From: Halichondria panicea
Taxonomy: Eukaryota > Porifera > Demospongiae > Suberitida > Halichondriidae
Direction: 5' to 3'
Assembly (NCBI RefSeq): GCF_963675165.1
Contig: NC_087379.1
Span: 496,001-560,000, forward strand
DNA length: 64,000 nt
Shown: one piece after another, positions 1 to 9,618 of the stretch
How the letters are laid out: each line of letters opens with the position of its first letter
How positions within the stretch are numbered: the first letter of the stretch is position 1
Translations under genes and position numbers: made by a program
The notes under the pieces: model-generated
What the model was told of the DNA's origin: nothing
The model's database searches: none
The model's input: only the letters and a program-made list of their open reading frames with translations

Positions 1-115
1 ATGATAATTGACACATGAAAGTCGAAATCAATTCTTTACGACAATTAATGATTCCACACAAATAAACTAGAAATAGAGAAACATAACACACGTACAGAAA
101 TGACACTAAATGTCC

Positions 116-3100
116 TCAAGGCTCAGAGTCCAATTGTTTGATGTGGTGTAGCACAGTGTCCATGGAGGGTCTGTCCTGAGGGGAGTGAGAGACACAGGAG
201 GTGATGAGTGGGTGGAGCTCCCGCCATACACCTTCCATACTCAATAGCAGACGCAGAAACACTTCAGATTTCGGAAATGTTCGAGTCACCACTTCACAAG
301 CAAGCACTCCAAAACTGTACACATCGATCTTTGTCGTCTGTTGTGGTGGTGGTTGAGATGACGTAGGTGGATGAGGATAGGCCTCAGGGGCAGTGTACAA
401 GATAGCACCTTCTGCAGGAGATGTGGCATCTTGAGCTACATTAGCTGATCCAAAGTCAGAGAGTTTGGCAAGCCATTTGTTGTTGGGTAGAGAGAGAAGG
501 AGGACATTAGCAGAGCTCACATCTCTGTGGATGATGGGTTCCCTCTGTCGGTGGAGATAAACCAGAGCTGAGGAGATGTCTCCAAAGATCCTTCGCTTGT
601 TGGGACCAACACGATTGTCTTGGTAGGCAGAACGTAGAGAGGTATCCAGGAGCTCTGTGACAATCATGGGACCTGTTTGCTCGTTGAGGACGGCAGCAAC
701 AAAGAGGACAAGGTTGGGGTGGCGGATCTGAGCCATGGTGCGAATCTCACGACGAATTCGATCCATCGTAGTCAATCGTAGGATTTCAGGATACACTCGT
801 TTGACGGCCACCGTTGTTCCTCTAAAGTTTCCCTTGGCAACGTAGCCCCAGGCCCCTCGGCCAAGAATCTCGTCCTCTCTAATAGACACCTCCTCTGGAG
901 ACACCTGCCAGAACTCCACCTCCTGAGGGTGGCTGCTACGATTGGTGACTGAGAGAGAGGCCACTCTTCGTTGGAGGACGTCCACTTGTCCTATGAGGGT
1001 CCCTATCAGCTGTTGGTTCTCTATGTCAGATCGTTGTCGTTGGTTATTAGGATTTGTTAGTAGTTGCTGCCGTAGTTGAGTGATTTCTTGGCCTTTTTCT
1101 TCCACCAACAGTTGAAATTGTTGAATGTCTGAGCGTGATTGTGTGAGCTGTTCGTTAGCTCTTGTTAGTTGTTGTTGAAGCTGACCATTTTCTGAACGTA
1201 GGGTTGAGACATTATCTTGTGAATTATTTGATCCAATCCTTTCTAGCATTTTTGCAAAGAATGACTGGGTTCCCGCAACTTGAGGTCTTGCATCCTGTAC
1301 TAGTCCCATCTCTCTCAGCCTCCTCTCTGAGTCAGGGTTGTACCTGGACACTGTGGGGGAGGAACACATGTGACTACACATACACTGTACTAGTACTGTG
1401 AATAGCTTACCAGTGTAAATCTCTGCCTTGACTTGATTACACCGTCCATACACGTCCACGACCCCCCACATAGGTATGTCCAGGGGGTAGTCCTCCACAC
1501 GTACAGACCCTCTCCACACATCATTCTTAAAGAAGTGTACCTCCTTTTCCAGCGTCATCATGATTCGTATAGAATCACCAACTTTAAAATCGTGAGTGCT
1601 GAAACCCATTGTACCGAATATCCTGCCATTGCACTTGATATCAGCGCTGTGAGTGTAAAGTACGTGTTTGCCCAAGCGTGGGCATGTTAACTGGTCATAC
1701 TGTGTCATCTTTGAGTCCTCCGGGTTCTCTCCAGTAAAAGCAATATCCTGTTGGAGAGAGCAGTAGTGAGTGGGTCATATCTATACCGTTGCTGCACGGA
1801 AAGAGGTAGGGCCTATCCACAGTTTTGTTCTGCTGGTGAAATTCCACCAGCTGCAAGTGGATTGATCATACACACATATGTGCGCACACACTAGATTTAC
1901 TCATAATATTATAACGAGTGTTGCAAGCGTGCGCTTGCCAATGCCTCTCGCCATGTTTTTGTTTTCGCTCGAGTGTTTTAGATCATGTTTGCCATAAATA
2001 CTGCAATTTGATTGGCTAAAGGAAGTGTTCTATCCAACTTAGAAAATCATGTACTTACTTAGAAAATCATGTATTTCACTTAGAAATCATGTAGCAAAGA
2101 TTAGATAAGAACATTCAAATCTGATTGGCTAAAAACTCATGGTTGCTATGATCTAAAATGCTTAGACACTGTTTAGGAAGTTTCCACATGATTTAGAAGT
2201 CCTCAGGGCTAGTAGAACCCTCACTGCGTTCGGGATACTACAACCAGCCCTTTGGGCTTCTAAATCATGTAGTAAACAGTGTCTAACTATTATATAGAAG
2301 AGGTAAATAATTTGCAATGTGCTTTGATTGTTTCACAAGCAAGGGGTGTCCACAGTTAATAGTGTATAGTGATCGTCTTAAATGGCCTGTAGCCAAACAG
2401 TGGGAGCAAAACTTTGTCAAAGGCATATAGTCAGTAGTCTGTGAGATAAGTGCAATTCAATCACAGAATTAAATCAACGATAACGATACTGAAGCAACTG
2501 CATGTTATTTAAATGGCCTGTAGCCAAACAGTGGGAGCAAACCTTTGTCAAAGGCACAGAGAATTTAAGCATAGTATATACAAGCAAAAACTGTGTATCT
2601 ATCTATGAGAAGAAGAGACTTGTGTACATGTAGACTATCTATTGTTACCAGACTTGTGTACCGTCATGAATCTATTGTTAATCTAGTCTATAAATTATGG
2701 TATCATTTGTTTTGTGGCTTACCTGTATACCAGAAAAAGAAGTACAGTAACTGCCACTGGATTCTCTAACATAGGGATGAGCGCGCATTGCGCATTGCAT
2801 CCACAGGAATAATTAAAGGGTATGTCCAAAGAGATCACAATGGCTACTATAGCTAGCTAGCTGTTTTTAACAGATCTTTTCCGACTCTTGTAGCTAACAA
2901 AAAGCTAGCGCTTTAGTGCAAGGCTAACTCATGTGTTGAACAGAAAGTTTGTGTGAACAGATGATGCTATGAAAGATTCTAAAGAGACTGCAACAGCTAG
3001 CCTTCAATGTGAGTCAAACTAGCTATAACTCGAGAAAGAAGCTTTAGTTTGCTAATCCACGAATCAAAATCAAGAGAACGTGGCTAGAAGCCTATAGAAG

Positions 3101-3740
3101 CTGTTAGTTTTCGTCGCATTACAACCGTTGAGCAGTTATAGCTGGAATACACACACAGACAGACAGACAGACAGACACACACACAGTCAGCTTTACCGTA
3201 TCCCTCGTGCGGCTACACCTTGAGGCATAATTAATGATATTGGTACTATATTTCGAAACAGCAGAACAAAACTGTGGATATAGATTGATTCCCGACCTCC
3301 GACCTCCTTCCGTACCAATGGTAGAGGGTGGCGACACCTGTCTAGGGGTTAATAGATATATAATATGGACAGCAGGAGTGCATGAAACAGCTAGAGATAA
3401 ATTTCTACAGTTAGGAACTTGATCTAAGCAATAGTGATAATCTACACACCAACTGAGCTCTCACCATTCCACCCCACCAATCTTCTTTTTTCCCTAGCCC
3501 TGTCATAGTGACCTTGAACATCTGTCCAACAAGTACTGGCTCACTGGTGAACACCACAGCAAAGTTTCTACCCCACATTCTAGTGGCTACTGTGTCGATC
3601 TCTGTTAGCCTAGCATGCTTCCCCGTGTTCCTATGGAAGGTAACGGGAGAGGTACTCCATTTCACTTCACCAATCAAGACACCATCACTCCTGGTAGGCC
3701 TAGGTACAGTCGAAGTCTCGGGTACAATACTAGTAGCCAT
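116..3740 (-). CDS. NHR-coiled coil-TKL protein kinase, copy A
   Basis: Three exons, read high to low: 3740-3465, 1747-1411, 1350-116, giving about 615 aa. Exon 1 and exon 2 together encode a Neuralized-homology repeat (NHR): WSTSPVTFHRNTGKHA, then VVFTSEPVLVGQMFKV, then after the join WWGGM-DIAFTGENPED and WGVVDVYGRC. Exon 3 holds a Gln/Leu-rich coiled coil and a C-terminal kinase with all core motifs: Gly-loop GRGAWGYVAKG, VAVKR lysine, HRDVSSANVLL catalytic loop, SDFGSAN, APEAYP and DVYSFGVL. It should therefore be active; the sequence looks TKL-like Ser/Thr. The 60-base second intron happens to stay open in frame, so it can be mistaken for coding. The upstream frame continues to a GTG at 3746, but the first ATG is 3740. 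Substrate and partners are unknown. NHR domains usually bind proteins or lipids in ubiquitin ligases, so this is a non-standard fusion. It is a tandem duplicate of the next gene. Confidence 0.82.
2158..2297. mobile_element. Palindromic MITE (family 1), copy 1
   Basis: Long terminal inverted repeats: the left end reads CTTAGACACTGTTTA and the right end TAAACAGTGTCTAA. An inner pair is ATGATTTAGAAG and CTTCTAAATCATG around a CG-rich centre (CACTGCGTTCGGGATACTA). It is non-coding. It shares ends, inner arms and centre with 12716-12862, and the terminal motif GTCTAACTATTATAT recurs alone near 20108. Confidence 0.72.
2378..2553. repeat. Spaced direct repeat, about 45 bp units
   Basis: The block TTAAATGGCCTGTAGCCAAA continues through CAGTGGGAGCAAA and TTTGTCAAAGGCA. 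It occurs at about 2378-2424 and again at about 2509-2553, separated by about 85 bp of unrelated AT-rich DNA. It lies inside intron 1 of kinase copy A. Function is unknown; it may be a remnant of a duplicated insertion. Confidence 0.6.
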
Positions 3741-4228
3741 AACCACAGAAAATAACCAGTGATGCCCAGCCCGATACGTACCAGCCCCACCCCTACATTA
3801 CGTCATAGATTATTGTTTACACAAAACGCCCCCACATTGCATTCTTCATAACACAGTCTCAAGAAGACACAAACACTTACTGAATACACACACACACACA
3901 ACACAGCTAATGGAGTTCTATCAACTTTTCCTTGCTATCTTTGGGTCTCCCTTCCTCCACAGCACAATCTCCTGTTGGGGAAGAGGGCAATATTAACGGC
4001 AAGCAAGGAACAGTTTCTAGTTACTAGTACATTATTCTTGTAATTAAGTTTTCCTCAAGTGGCTATATTATAGTTAAACAAGCATGAAAGTATGTACTAT
4101 GAATGTTGTAATCCGGCATGTTGACACATCTTTATTACAATAAAATCATTTCACACAAATAAACCAAACATAAAAATAATTGAAGAAAAATAGACACATC
4201 ACACATATGCACATGACACTAAATGTCC

Positions 4229-5904
4229 TTAAGGCTCAGAGTCCAATTGTTTGATGTGGTGTAGCACAGTGTCCATGGAGGGTCTGTCCTGAGGGGAGTG
4301 AGAGACACAGGAGGTGATGAGTGGGTGGAGCTCCCACCATACACCTTCCATACTCGATAGCAGACGATAAAACAGTTCAGATTTCGGAAATGTTCGGGTC
4401 ACCACTTCACAAGCAAGCACTCCAAAACTGTACACATCAATCTTTGTCGTCTGTTGTGGTGGTGGTTGAGATGATGAAGGTGGATGAGGATAGGCCTCAG
4501 GGGCAGTGTACAGGATAGCACCTTCTCCAGGAGTAGTGGCATCTCGAGCTAGGTTAGCTGATCCAAAGTCAGAGAGTTTGGCAAGCCATTTGTTGTTGGG
4601 TAGAGAGAGAAGGAGGACATTAGCAGAGCTCACATCTCTGTGGATGATGGGTTCCCTCTGTCGGTGGAGATAAACCAGAGCTGAGGAAATGTCTCCAAAG
4701 ATCCTTCGCTTGTTGGGACCAACACGATTGTCCTGGTAGGCAGAACGTAGAGAGGTATCCAGGAGCTCTGTGACAATCATGGGACCTGTTTGCTGGTTGA
4801 CGATGGCAGCAACAAAGAGGACAAGGTTGGGGTGGCGAATCTGAGCCATGGTGCGAATCTCACGACGAATTCGATCCATCGTAGTCTGTCGTAGGATTTC
4901 AGGATACACTCGTTTGACGGCCACCGTTGTTCCTCTAAAGGTTCCCTTGGCAACGTAGCCCCAGGCCCCTCGGCCAAGAATCTCGTCCTCTCTAATAGAC
5001 ACCTCCTCTGGAGACACCTGCCAGAACTCCACCTCCTGAGGGTGGCTGCTACGATTGGTGGCTGAGAGAGAGGCCACTCTTCGTTGGAGGACGTCCACTT
5101 GTCCTCTGAGGGTCCCTATCTGCTGTTGGTTCTCTGTGTCAGATCGTTGTCGTTGGTTGATGGAAAGTGTTAGTTGTTGCTGTAGTCGAGTGTTTTCTTG
5201 GCCTTTTTCTGACACCAACAGTTGAAGTTGTTGATTGTCTGAGCGTGATTGTGTGAGCTCTTCATTAGCTCTTGTTAGTTGTTGTTGAAGCTGACCATTT
5301 TCCCAACGCAAGGTTGAAGTGACATCGTCTTGTGACTTAGTTGATCCAAACCCTAGCAACCTTGCAAACAATGACCGTTCTTTAGGTCTTGCATCCTGTG
5401 CCATTGCCACTCCCATCTCTCTCAGCCTCCTCTCTGAGTCAGGGTTGCACCTGGACACTGTGGGGGAGTGAACACATGTGACTACACATACACTGTACTA
5501 GTAATAGCTTACCAGTGCAAATCTCTGCCTTGCACCGTCCACACACGTCCACGACCCCCCACATAGGTGTGTCCAGGGGGTAATCCTTCACACGTGCAGA
5601 CCCTCTCCACACATCATTCACAAACCAGTGGACCTCCTTCTCCAGCGTCAGCAACATTCCTAAGGAATCACCCACACTCAAATCTAGAGTGCGGAAACCC
5701 AGATCAGAGAGTTTCTTGTTCTTGTATTGGAGATCAGTGGAGTGTGTACTCAGTAAATGCTTGTGATTTGTTTGCCAGTACAAATATGTTAACTGTGTCA
5801 GTGTCGAGTCCTCCGGGTTCTCTCCAGTGAAGCCAATATTCTGTGTCAGAGTTATACATGAACTAGTTTATAATTACCCCGTGTGTAGCAGGGGTAGAGT
5901 AATT

Positions 5905-5985
<81 letters not shown>

Positions 5986-7474
5986 ACACAAAAATGAGCG
6001 GTTTGAGCAAACTAGACACTTTCATGGATTCTTTTAACTGCTAATGAGACAGTGGTTGAAACGTGATCTTCGAAGGCAAAAAACACACACATTTGTTTTA
6101 AGGCTAAAAGTTGCATTATAGCCTAGTAGGGTAGTTATGTTGTGCTCTAATCAATCTAATCGTTGCTTTATAGATATAGATATTAAGGTCCTTACGGTAA
6201 AGCAACGCACGGGGGTAAATCATAGATAGTAGAGGAGAGGGATTGGAAACGGGATCACGTGAGCTTATGCTTGCCATGTGAGGCCTCTGGGACAGTGCGT
6301 TCAGCAACCAATAGACACCTTGAGGTGTGATTTTACTGGTTTTAAGGTCAAGAGAAGCTTTTGAAAAGAAGCAAATGAGAGGATACAAGGTAAGTAAATG
6401 TATGAATAGCCCTAAAATTTGTCTTGAGGCATGGCTAGGTACAAAATGAAACATTATTACTAGCTAGAAGTCATGTTCACTCTTGGTAGCACACAAAATT
6501 TGAAGATTTTACAACACTTAGCTTCTTCTTTTTATTTGTGGGGTAAGAACTGACATATGAATTGCATCTATTGTAAATGAATGGTTACAGTAGTAGTACA
6601 AGATGTTATTTTATTGCTTCAGCTATATATTGGAAGTGGGGATATCATACTTCTTGAGTTATTGACCGATTTGTTGATTTCCACTAGCCATCTTTGCGGG
6701 GTAGCATCTCCATAACTAAGCTGAGTTTATATTCGAAACTCGGAAATATTAAAGATCAATGTCCATATTATTGCTTCCAATCCATTAGATTTTGAAAATC
6801 ACTATTCATGCTCTGATTTTGTCACCGCAGTGTCGATGTGTGGCAAGAACTTGGACTGATAAATCACTGGAAGAACATTGATAATTCATGTATAATTATG
6901 TTTAGATCATGCTTATACCTTATATTGATTGTTCATTGTTGTCTATGCATGATCATAAGCTTGCTTTAAGCTTTTAGTTTAGCATAAACTGCCATTAGTG
7001 CACAAAAAGTTTATTGCAAGCTCAGCACTTCAAGTTGCATATGGTCGCGGCTATAATTGAGGTTGTAGCAAGGACGGTCCGTGTGAAATAGTGCTAATTG
7101 CCTGTGTTTCCAATCCCCTTCCTCTACTATCTATGGGTAAATGCTCTATGAGCATCTTTATAGATGAGATATTTTGACTGTGATCAACAGCCAAGCAATG
7201 CACACACCAAATGAGCTCTCACCATTTTACCAACGAAACAGTGCCCCCTCTCTGTCATAGTGACCTTGAGCATCTGTCCAACAACCACTGGCTTACTGGT
7301 GAACACTATACCATAGCCGTAGCTCTCAGTCCTAGTGGCTACTGTGTTACTCTCTGTTAGCTCAACATTCTTCCCCTTGTTCCTATGGAAGGTAACGGGA
7401 GAGCTGCTCCATTCCACTCCACCCATCATCACTTGTAGCCATCTTGCACCACTAGCCCCGCCCCCGCATTGCAT
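4229..7474 (-). CDS. NHR-coiled coil-TKL protein kinase, copy B
   Basis: Three exons: 7474-7223, 5840-5513, 5457-4229, about 602 aa, with intron positions and phases identical to copy A. The NHR domain is split the same way: VTFHRNKGKNVELTE and GIVFTSKPVVVGQ, then NIGFTGENPED and WGVVDVCGRC. A coiled coil and a complete kinase follow (GRGAWGYVAKG, HRDVSSANVLL, SDFGSAN, APEAYP). Exon 3 is almost identical to copy A over the kinase, so the duplication is young or kept alike by conversion. The 5' end has drifted. The ATG-GCT-ACA that aligns with the copy A start is out of frame with the NHR here. The in-frame ATGs are at 7474 and 7429, and I chose 7474 provisionally. Function is inferred only from the domains. 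Confidence 0.8.
5905..5984 (+). repeat. (TG)n microsatellite
   Basis: Uninterrupted TG dinucleotide run of about 80 bp in intron 1 of kinase copy B, about 65 bp upstream of the exon 2 acceptor in transcript orientation. On the transcript strand it reads (CA)n. Confidence 0.95.
6205..7145. mobile_element. About 0.9 kb non-coding element with about 30 bp inverted ends
   Basis: The left end (6214-6250) contains GGTAAATCATAGATAGTAG then AGGAGAGGGATTGGAAAC. The right end (7107-7142) is its reverse complement with few mismatches: GTTTCCAATCCCCTTCC, then CTACTATCTATGGGTAAA. It sits within intron 1 of kinase copy B and accounts for most of that intron. No transposase is visible; the 112-codon open frame at 6116-6454 is not protein-like. 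Probably a non-autonomous DNA transposon. Confidence 0.55.
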
Positions 7475-7610
7475 GTTTACACATAACGCCCCCTTATTGT
7501 AATATTCACAAACAAACACACAACACAGCTAGTACAGTCCTATCAGCTAAGCTGTTGAGTAATGTCATTGGCTATTATTCAACTATGATATTCAGATTTG
7601 CAAAGTGTCC

Positions 7611-9271
7611 CTAAATGTCTAGATCGTCGTCTGGATCTGATTCGTCGAAATCGTCCGCTTCATCAGGCTGATAGAATATCTCTCCCTTCCCAAGTGATAT
7701 GTGTGGGCGGGTGTCAGATGTGATGTGTGGGTGGGTGTGAGCTGTGATGTGTGGGCGTGTATAGGGGAGGACCACGTTGGCTCGATCATGTTTCTCCTTG
7801 GCTGTCAGAGTGAGATCAAAGGTCAGGTTGGCCGTGGGATCTGCTGCCTGTGAGGGTGTTGTGTGAGTAGTGGAGAGTGTGGAGTGTGTGTGGGGCCTGT
7901 GCAGGGACGAGGAGAGAGTAGAATAGTCGGCAGATATTGTGAAAGATTCCACCTGCAAGAAAAGAGGAAAAAGAAATGAATCGTTTAGACACACATTTTT
8001 CTTACGTAGGTAGTACCTGTTTAGATATTTTTCCTGATTTTCTCCTATGGTATACAGAGCAAAGGTAGTCTGTAAGAGGGGGTGGTGTTTGCATTGAGAC
8101 GACTGTGGAGGTCACATGACTGAGCTGAGAGATCACATGATCCTCGTGCAGGTCGGCATGAACCAGTGATAACACTAACAAGCAATGATGACCTACAGAG
8201 AAGTAATGGCGATACTGTCCATAGACGACTGACCCAGCTCTTACCTAGGCCATGGAGTAGCCTGGATACACTCGATGCAGACTGTGTCAGTAGTAGCATT
8301 GAGAGACAGTCAAACACAACCACTCCCCTCACATCGTCCACACTCCTCACATCTTCCACACTCCTCACACCTTCCACATCTCCCACACAGCTTTGCACTG
8401 TTAGTCCATGCAAACAACGCTTGCTAGTATGGGAAGCCCCTGTTGTTGTAGTGGTAGTGATGTCATCATCATGGTCCCAGCCGAGTGGATCAGTGTAGTA
8501 ATCATGATAGAATAGCCTGGAAGGAATGTGCAATAGGAGCATTCAGGGATGTGCCCACACCGGTCACCTCTGTAGACAAAAATAACCACCTCTTAGGCTA
8601 CTTTACTACATAAAAGAGGCAATTTTGCGTGTCGCATTGAAATTTAAGATTTACATTGTATAATAGCCAACACTTGGGCACATCATTGACTGTATTGTAC
8701 ATAAAAATTGCAGCCGTAATTATGTATGTACCTGTATGCTAGCTAATGCTTACTGTTTCCCAGTAGAGCAGTGTTCCCAGTCTTGCCTGCCACTCTCCAA
8801 CAGAAACAGATGAACTGGTGACTGCTGAGAGTATCTGTGCACCAGGGACTTGAGTAATGGTCGCCCACTCACTTCAACACAGTCTGAGAGAAAATAAAAA
8901 CAGAATGCTCAAAGAAGAATTGTTTTTTGGCAATCTCAAAATTGATGGATTTTAACCATAAATGTATTGAGCACAGAGCCATCAAAATTTAAGTTAGTTA
9001 GTTAGTTAGTAATACGTACAAAATGCGTTTAACACACTCTAGACTCAAGTGACGGGCTCTCACATGCATAGGGTTGTATACACTATCAGAGTCAAACAGT
9101 GTAATCGTACCAACACTGGCAAAAAGTCCATGTAATTAGTGTCTGAGGACTTTAATACACTCAGACGAAACGTACTGCATCCTTATGTCACTCACCTTGA
9201 ATGATGACACTGTCTGTGAGCTCAGATCCTCCCCTCAGGGCCTCCAGCAAGCTACTCTCTTTAGCAGCCAT
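7611..9271 (-). CDS. ELP5: Elongator complex protein 5
   Basis: Five exons: 9271-9196, 8883-8754, 8516-8245, 8192-8017, 7952-7611, giving 331 aa (human ELP5 is about 300-316 aa). With ELP4 and ELP6 it forms the RecA-like ring of Elongator, which modifies wobble uridine of tRNAs. Matches to the family lie in order along the protein: DSVIIQG and VSGRPLLKSLV near the start, LFYHDYYTDPLGWD, a poorly conserved middle, then ADPTANLTFDLTLT and VLPY. The hallmark acidic tail is IFYQPDEADDFDESDPDDDL. Exon 3 must begin at 8516: the frame upstream of that acceptor carries a stop, and the join restores LFYHDYY. The gene is head to head with the PH-domain gene starting at 9619. The seeming antisense ORF in exon 3 is a shadow. 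Confidence 0.9.
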
Positions 9272-9618
9272 GCCACGTGGGTAGGCATTATAATTATGGT
9301 AAAGGTCTATTATCAAGGTCAATATTTTGAGGTCAAAGTTCACTAAAAACCTCCACAAGCCACGCCCCTTAAAAAAGAGGGGCGGGGCTTGCGGTACTAA
9401 AAGTACAAGACGAAGACAAAGAAACACAGTAACACAGCGTGTACCTTGTTAGTGTACAGAGACTCCATTATTACTGACAGAAAAGGCTTACTCGTGTTCT
9501 GCTTAGAGGGCTTTCATCAAAGGATTCGTTTTCTTATTGAAGACCACCATAATACGTCGTACATCCTGCTGCTTGCCCAATTAATTAAGAGCTTTGTGAC
9601 CTCACAGCCCATCATACC
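9272..9618. promoter_or_regulatory. Shared intergenic region, ELP5 / ORP-like gene
   Basis: 347 bp separate the two divergent start codons (ELP5 ATG at 9271, ORP-like ATG at 9619). It must hold both 5' UTRs and both promoters, unless a leader exon lies further away. A GC-rich palindrome around 9360-9390 (CACGCCCC and GGGGCGGGG) is visible. No clear TATA box was found. Confidence 0.5.

Larger units (their letters stand above)
1905..3240 (-). repeat. Dispersed repeat, inverted relative to a copy at 31518-32505
   Basis: In intron 1 of kinase copy A. Read on the minus strand it runs through a block with ATGCCTC, a GT/CTGT microsatellite, CAGCTATAACTGCTCAACGG, GATTCGTGGATTAGCAAAC and GCGCTAGCTTTTTGTTAGCT. 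It ends near GCGAGAGGCATTGGCAAGCG. The same order of blocks, plus strand, fills 31518-32505 inside CPSF3 intron 15. A third, more diverged partial copy is at 30565-30960. Shorter elements, such as the MITE at 2158-2297, have inserted into this copy. No coding capacity is visible. Confidence 0.7.

Noticed and set aside
6116-6454. 112-codon minus-strand open frame in kinase copy B intron
   Set aside because: It overlaps the end of a TIR element, shows no domain, and its start is not supported.
8166-8498. 110-codon plus-strand frame opposite ELP5
   Set aside because: Shadow of ELP5 exon 3 in the opposite strand; the ELP5 frame carries the family motifs.
8517-8569. Earlier acceptor for ELP5 exon 3 (AG ending at 8570)
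   Set aside because: It places a stop in the frame that encodes LFYHDYYTDPLGW; the acceptor ending at 8517 restores the phase.
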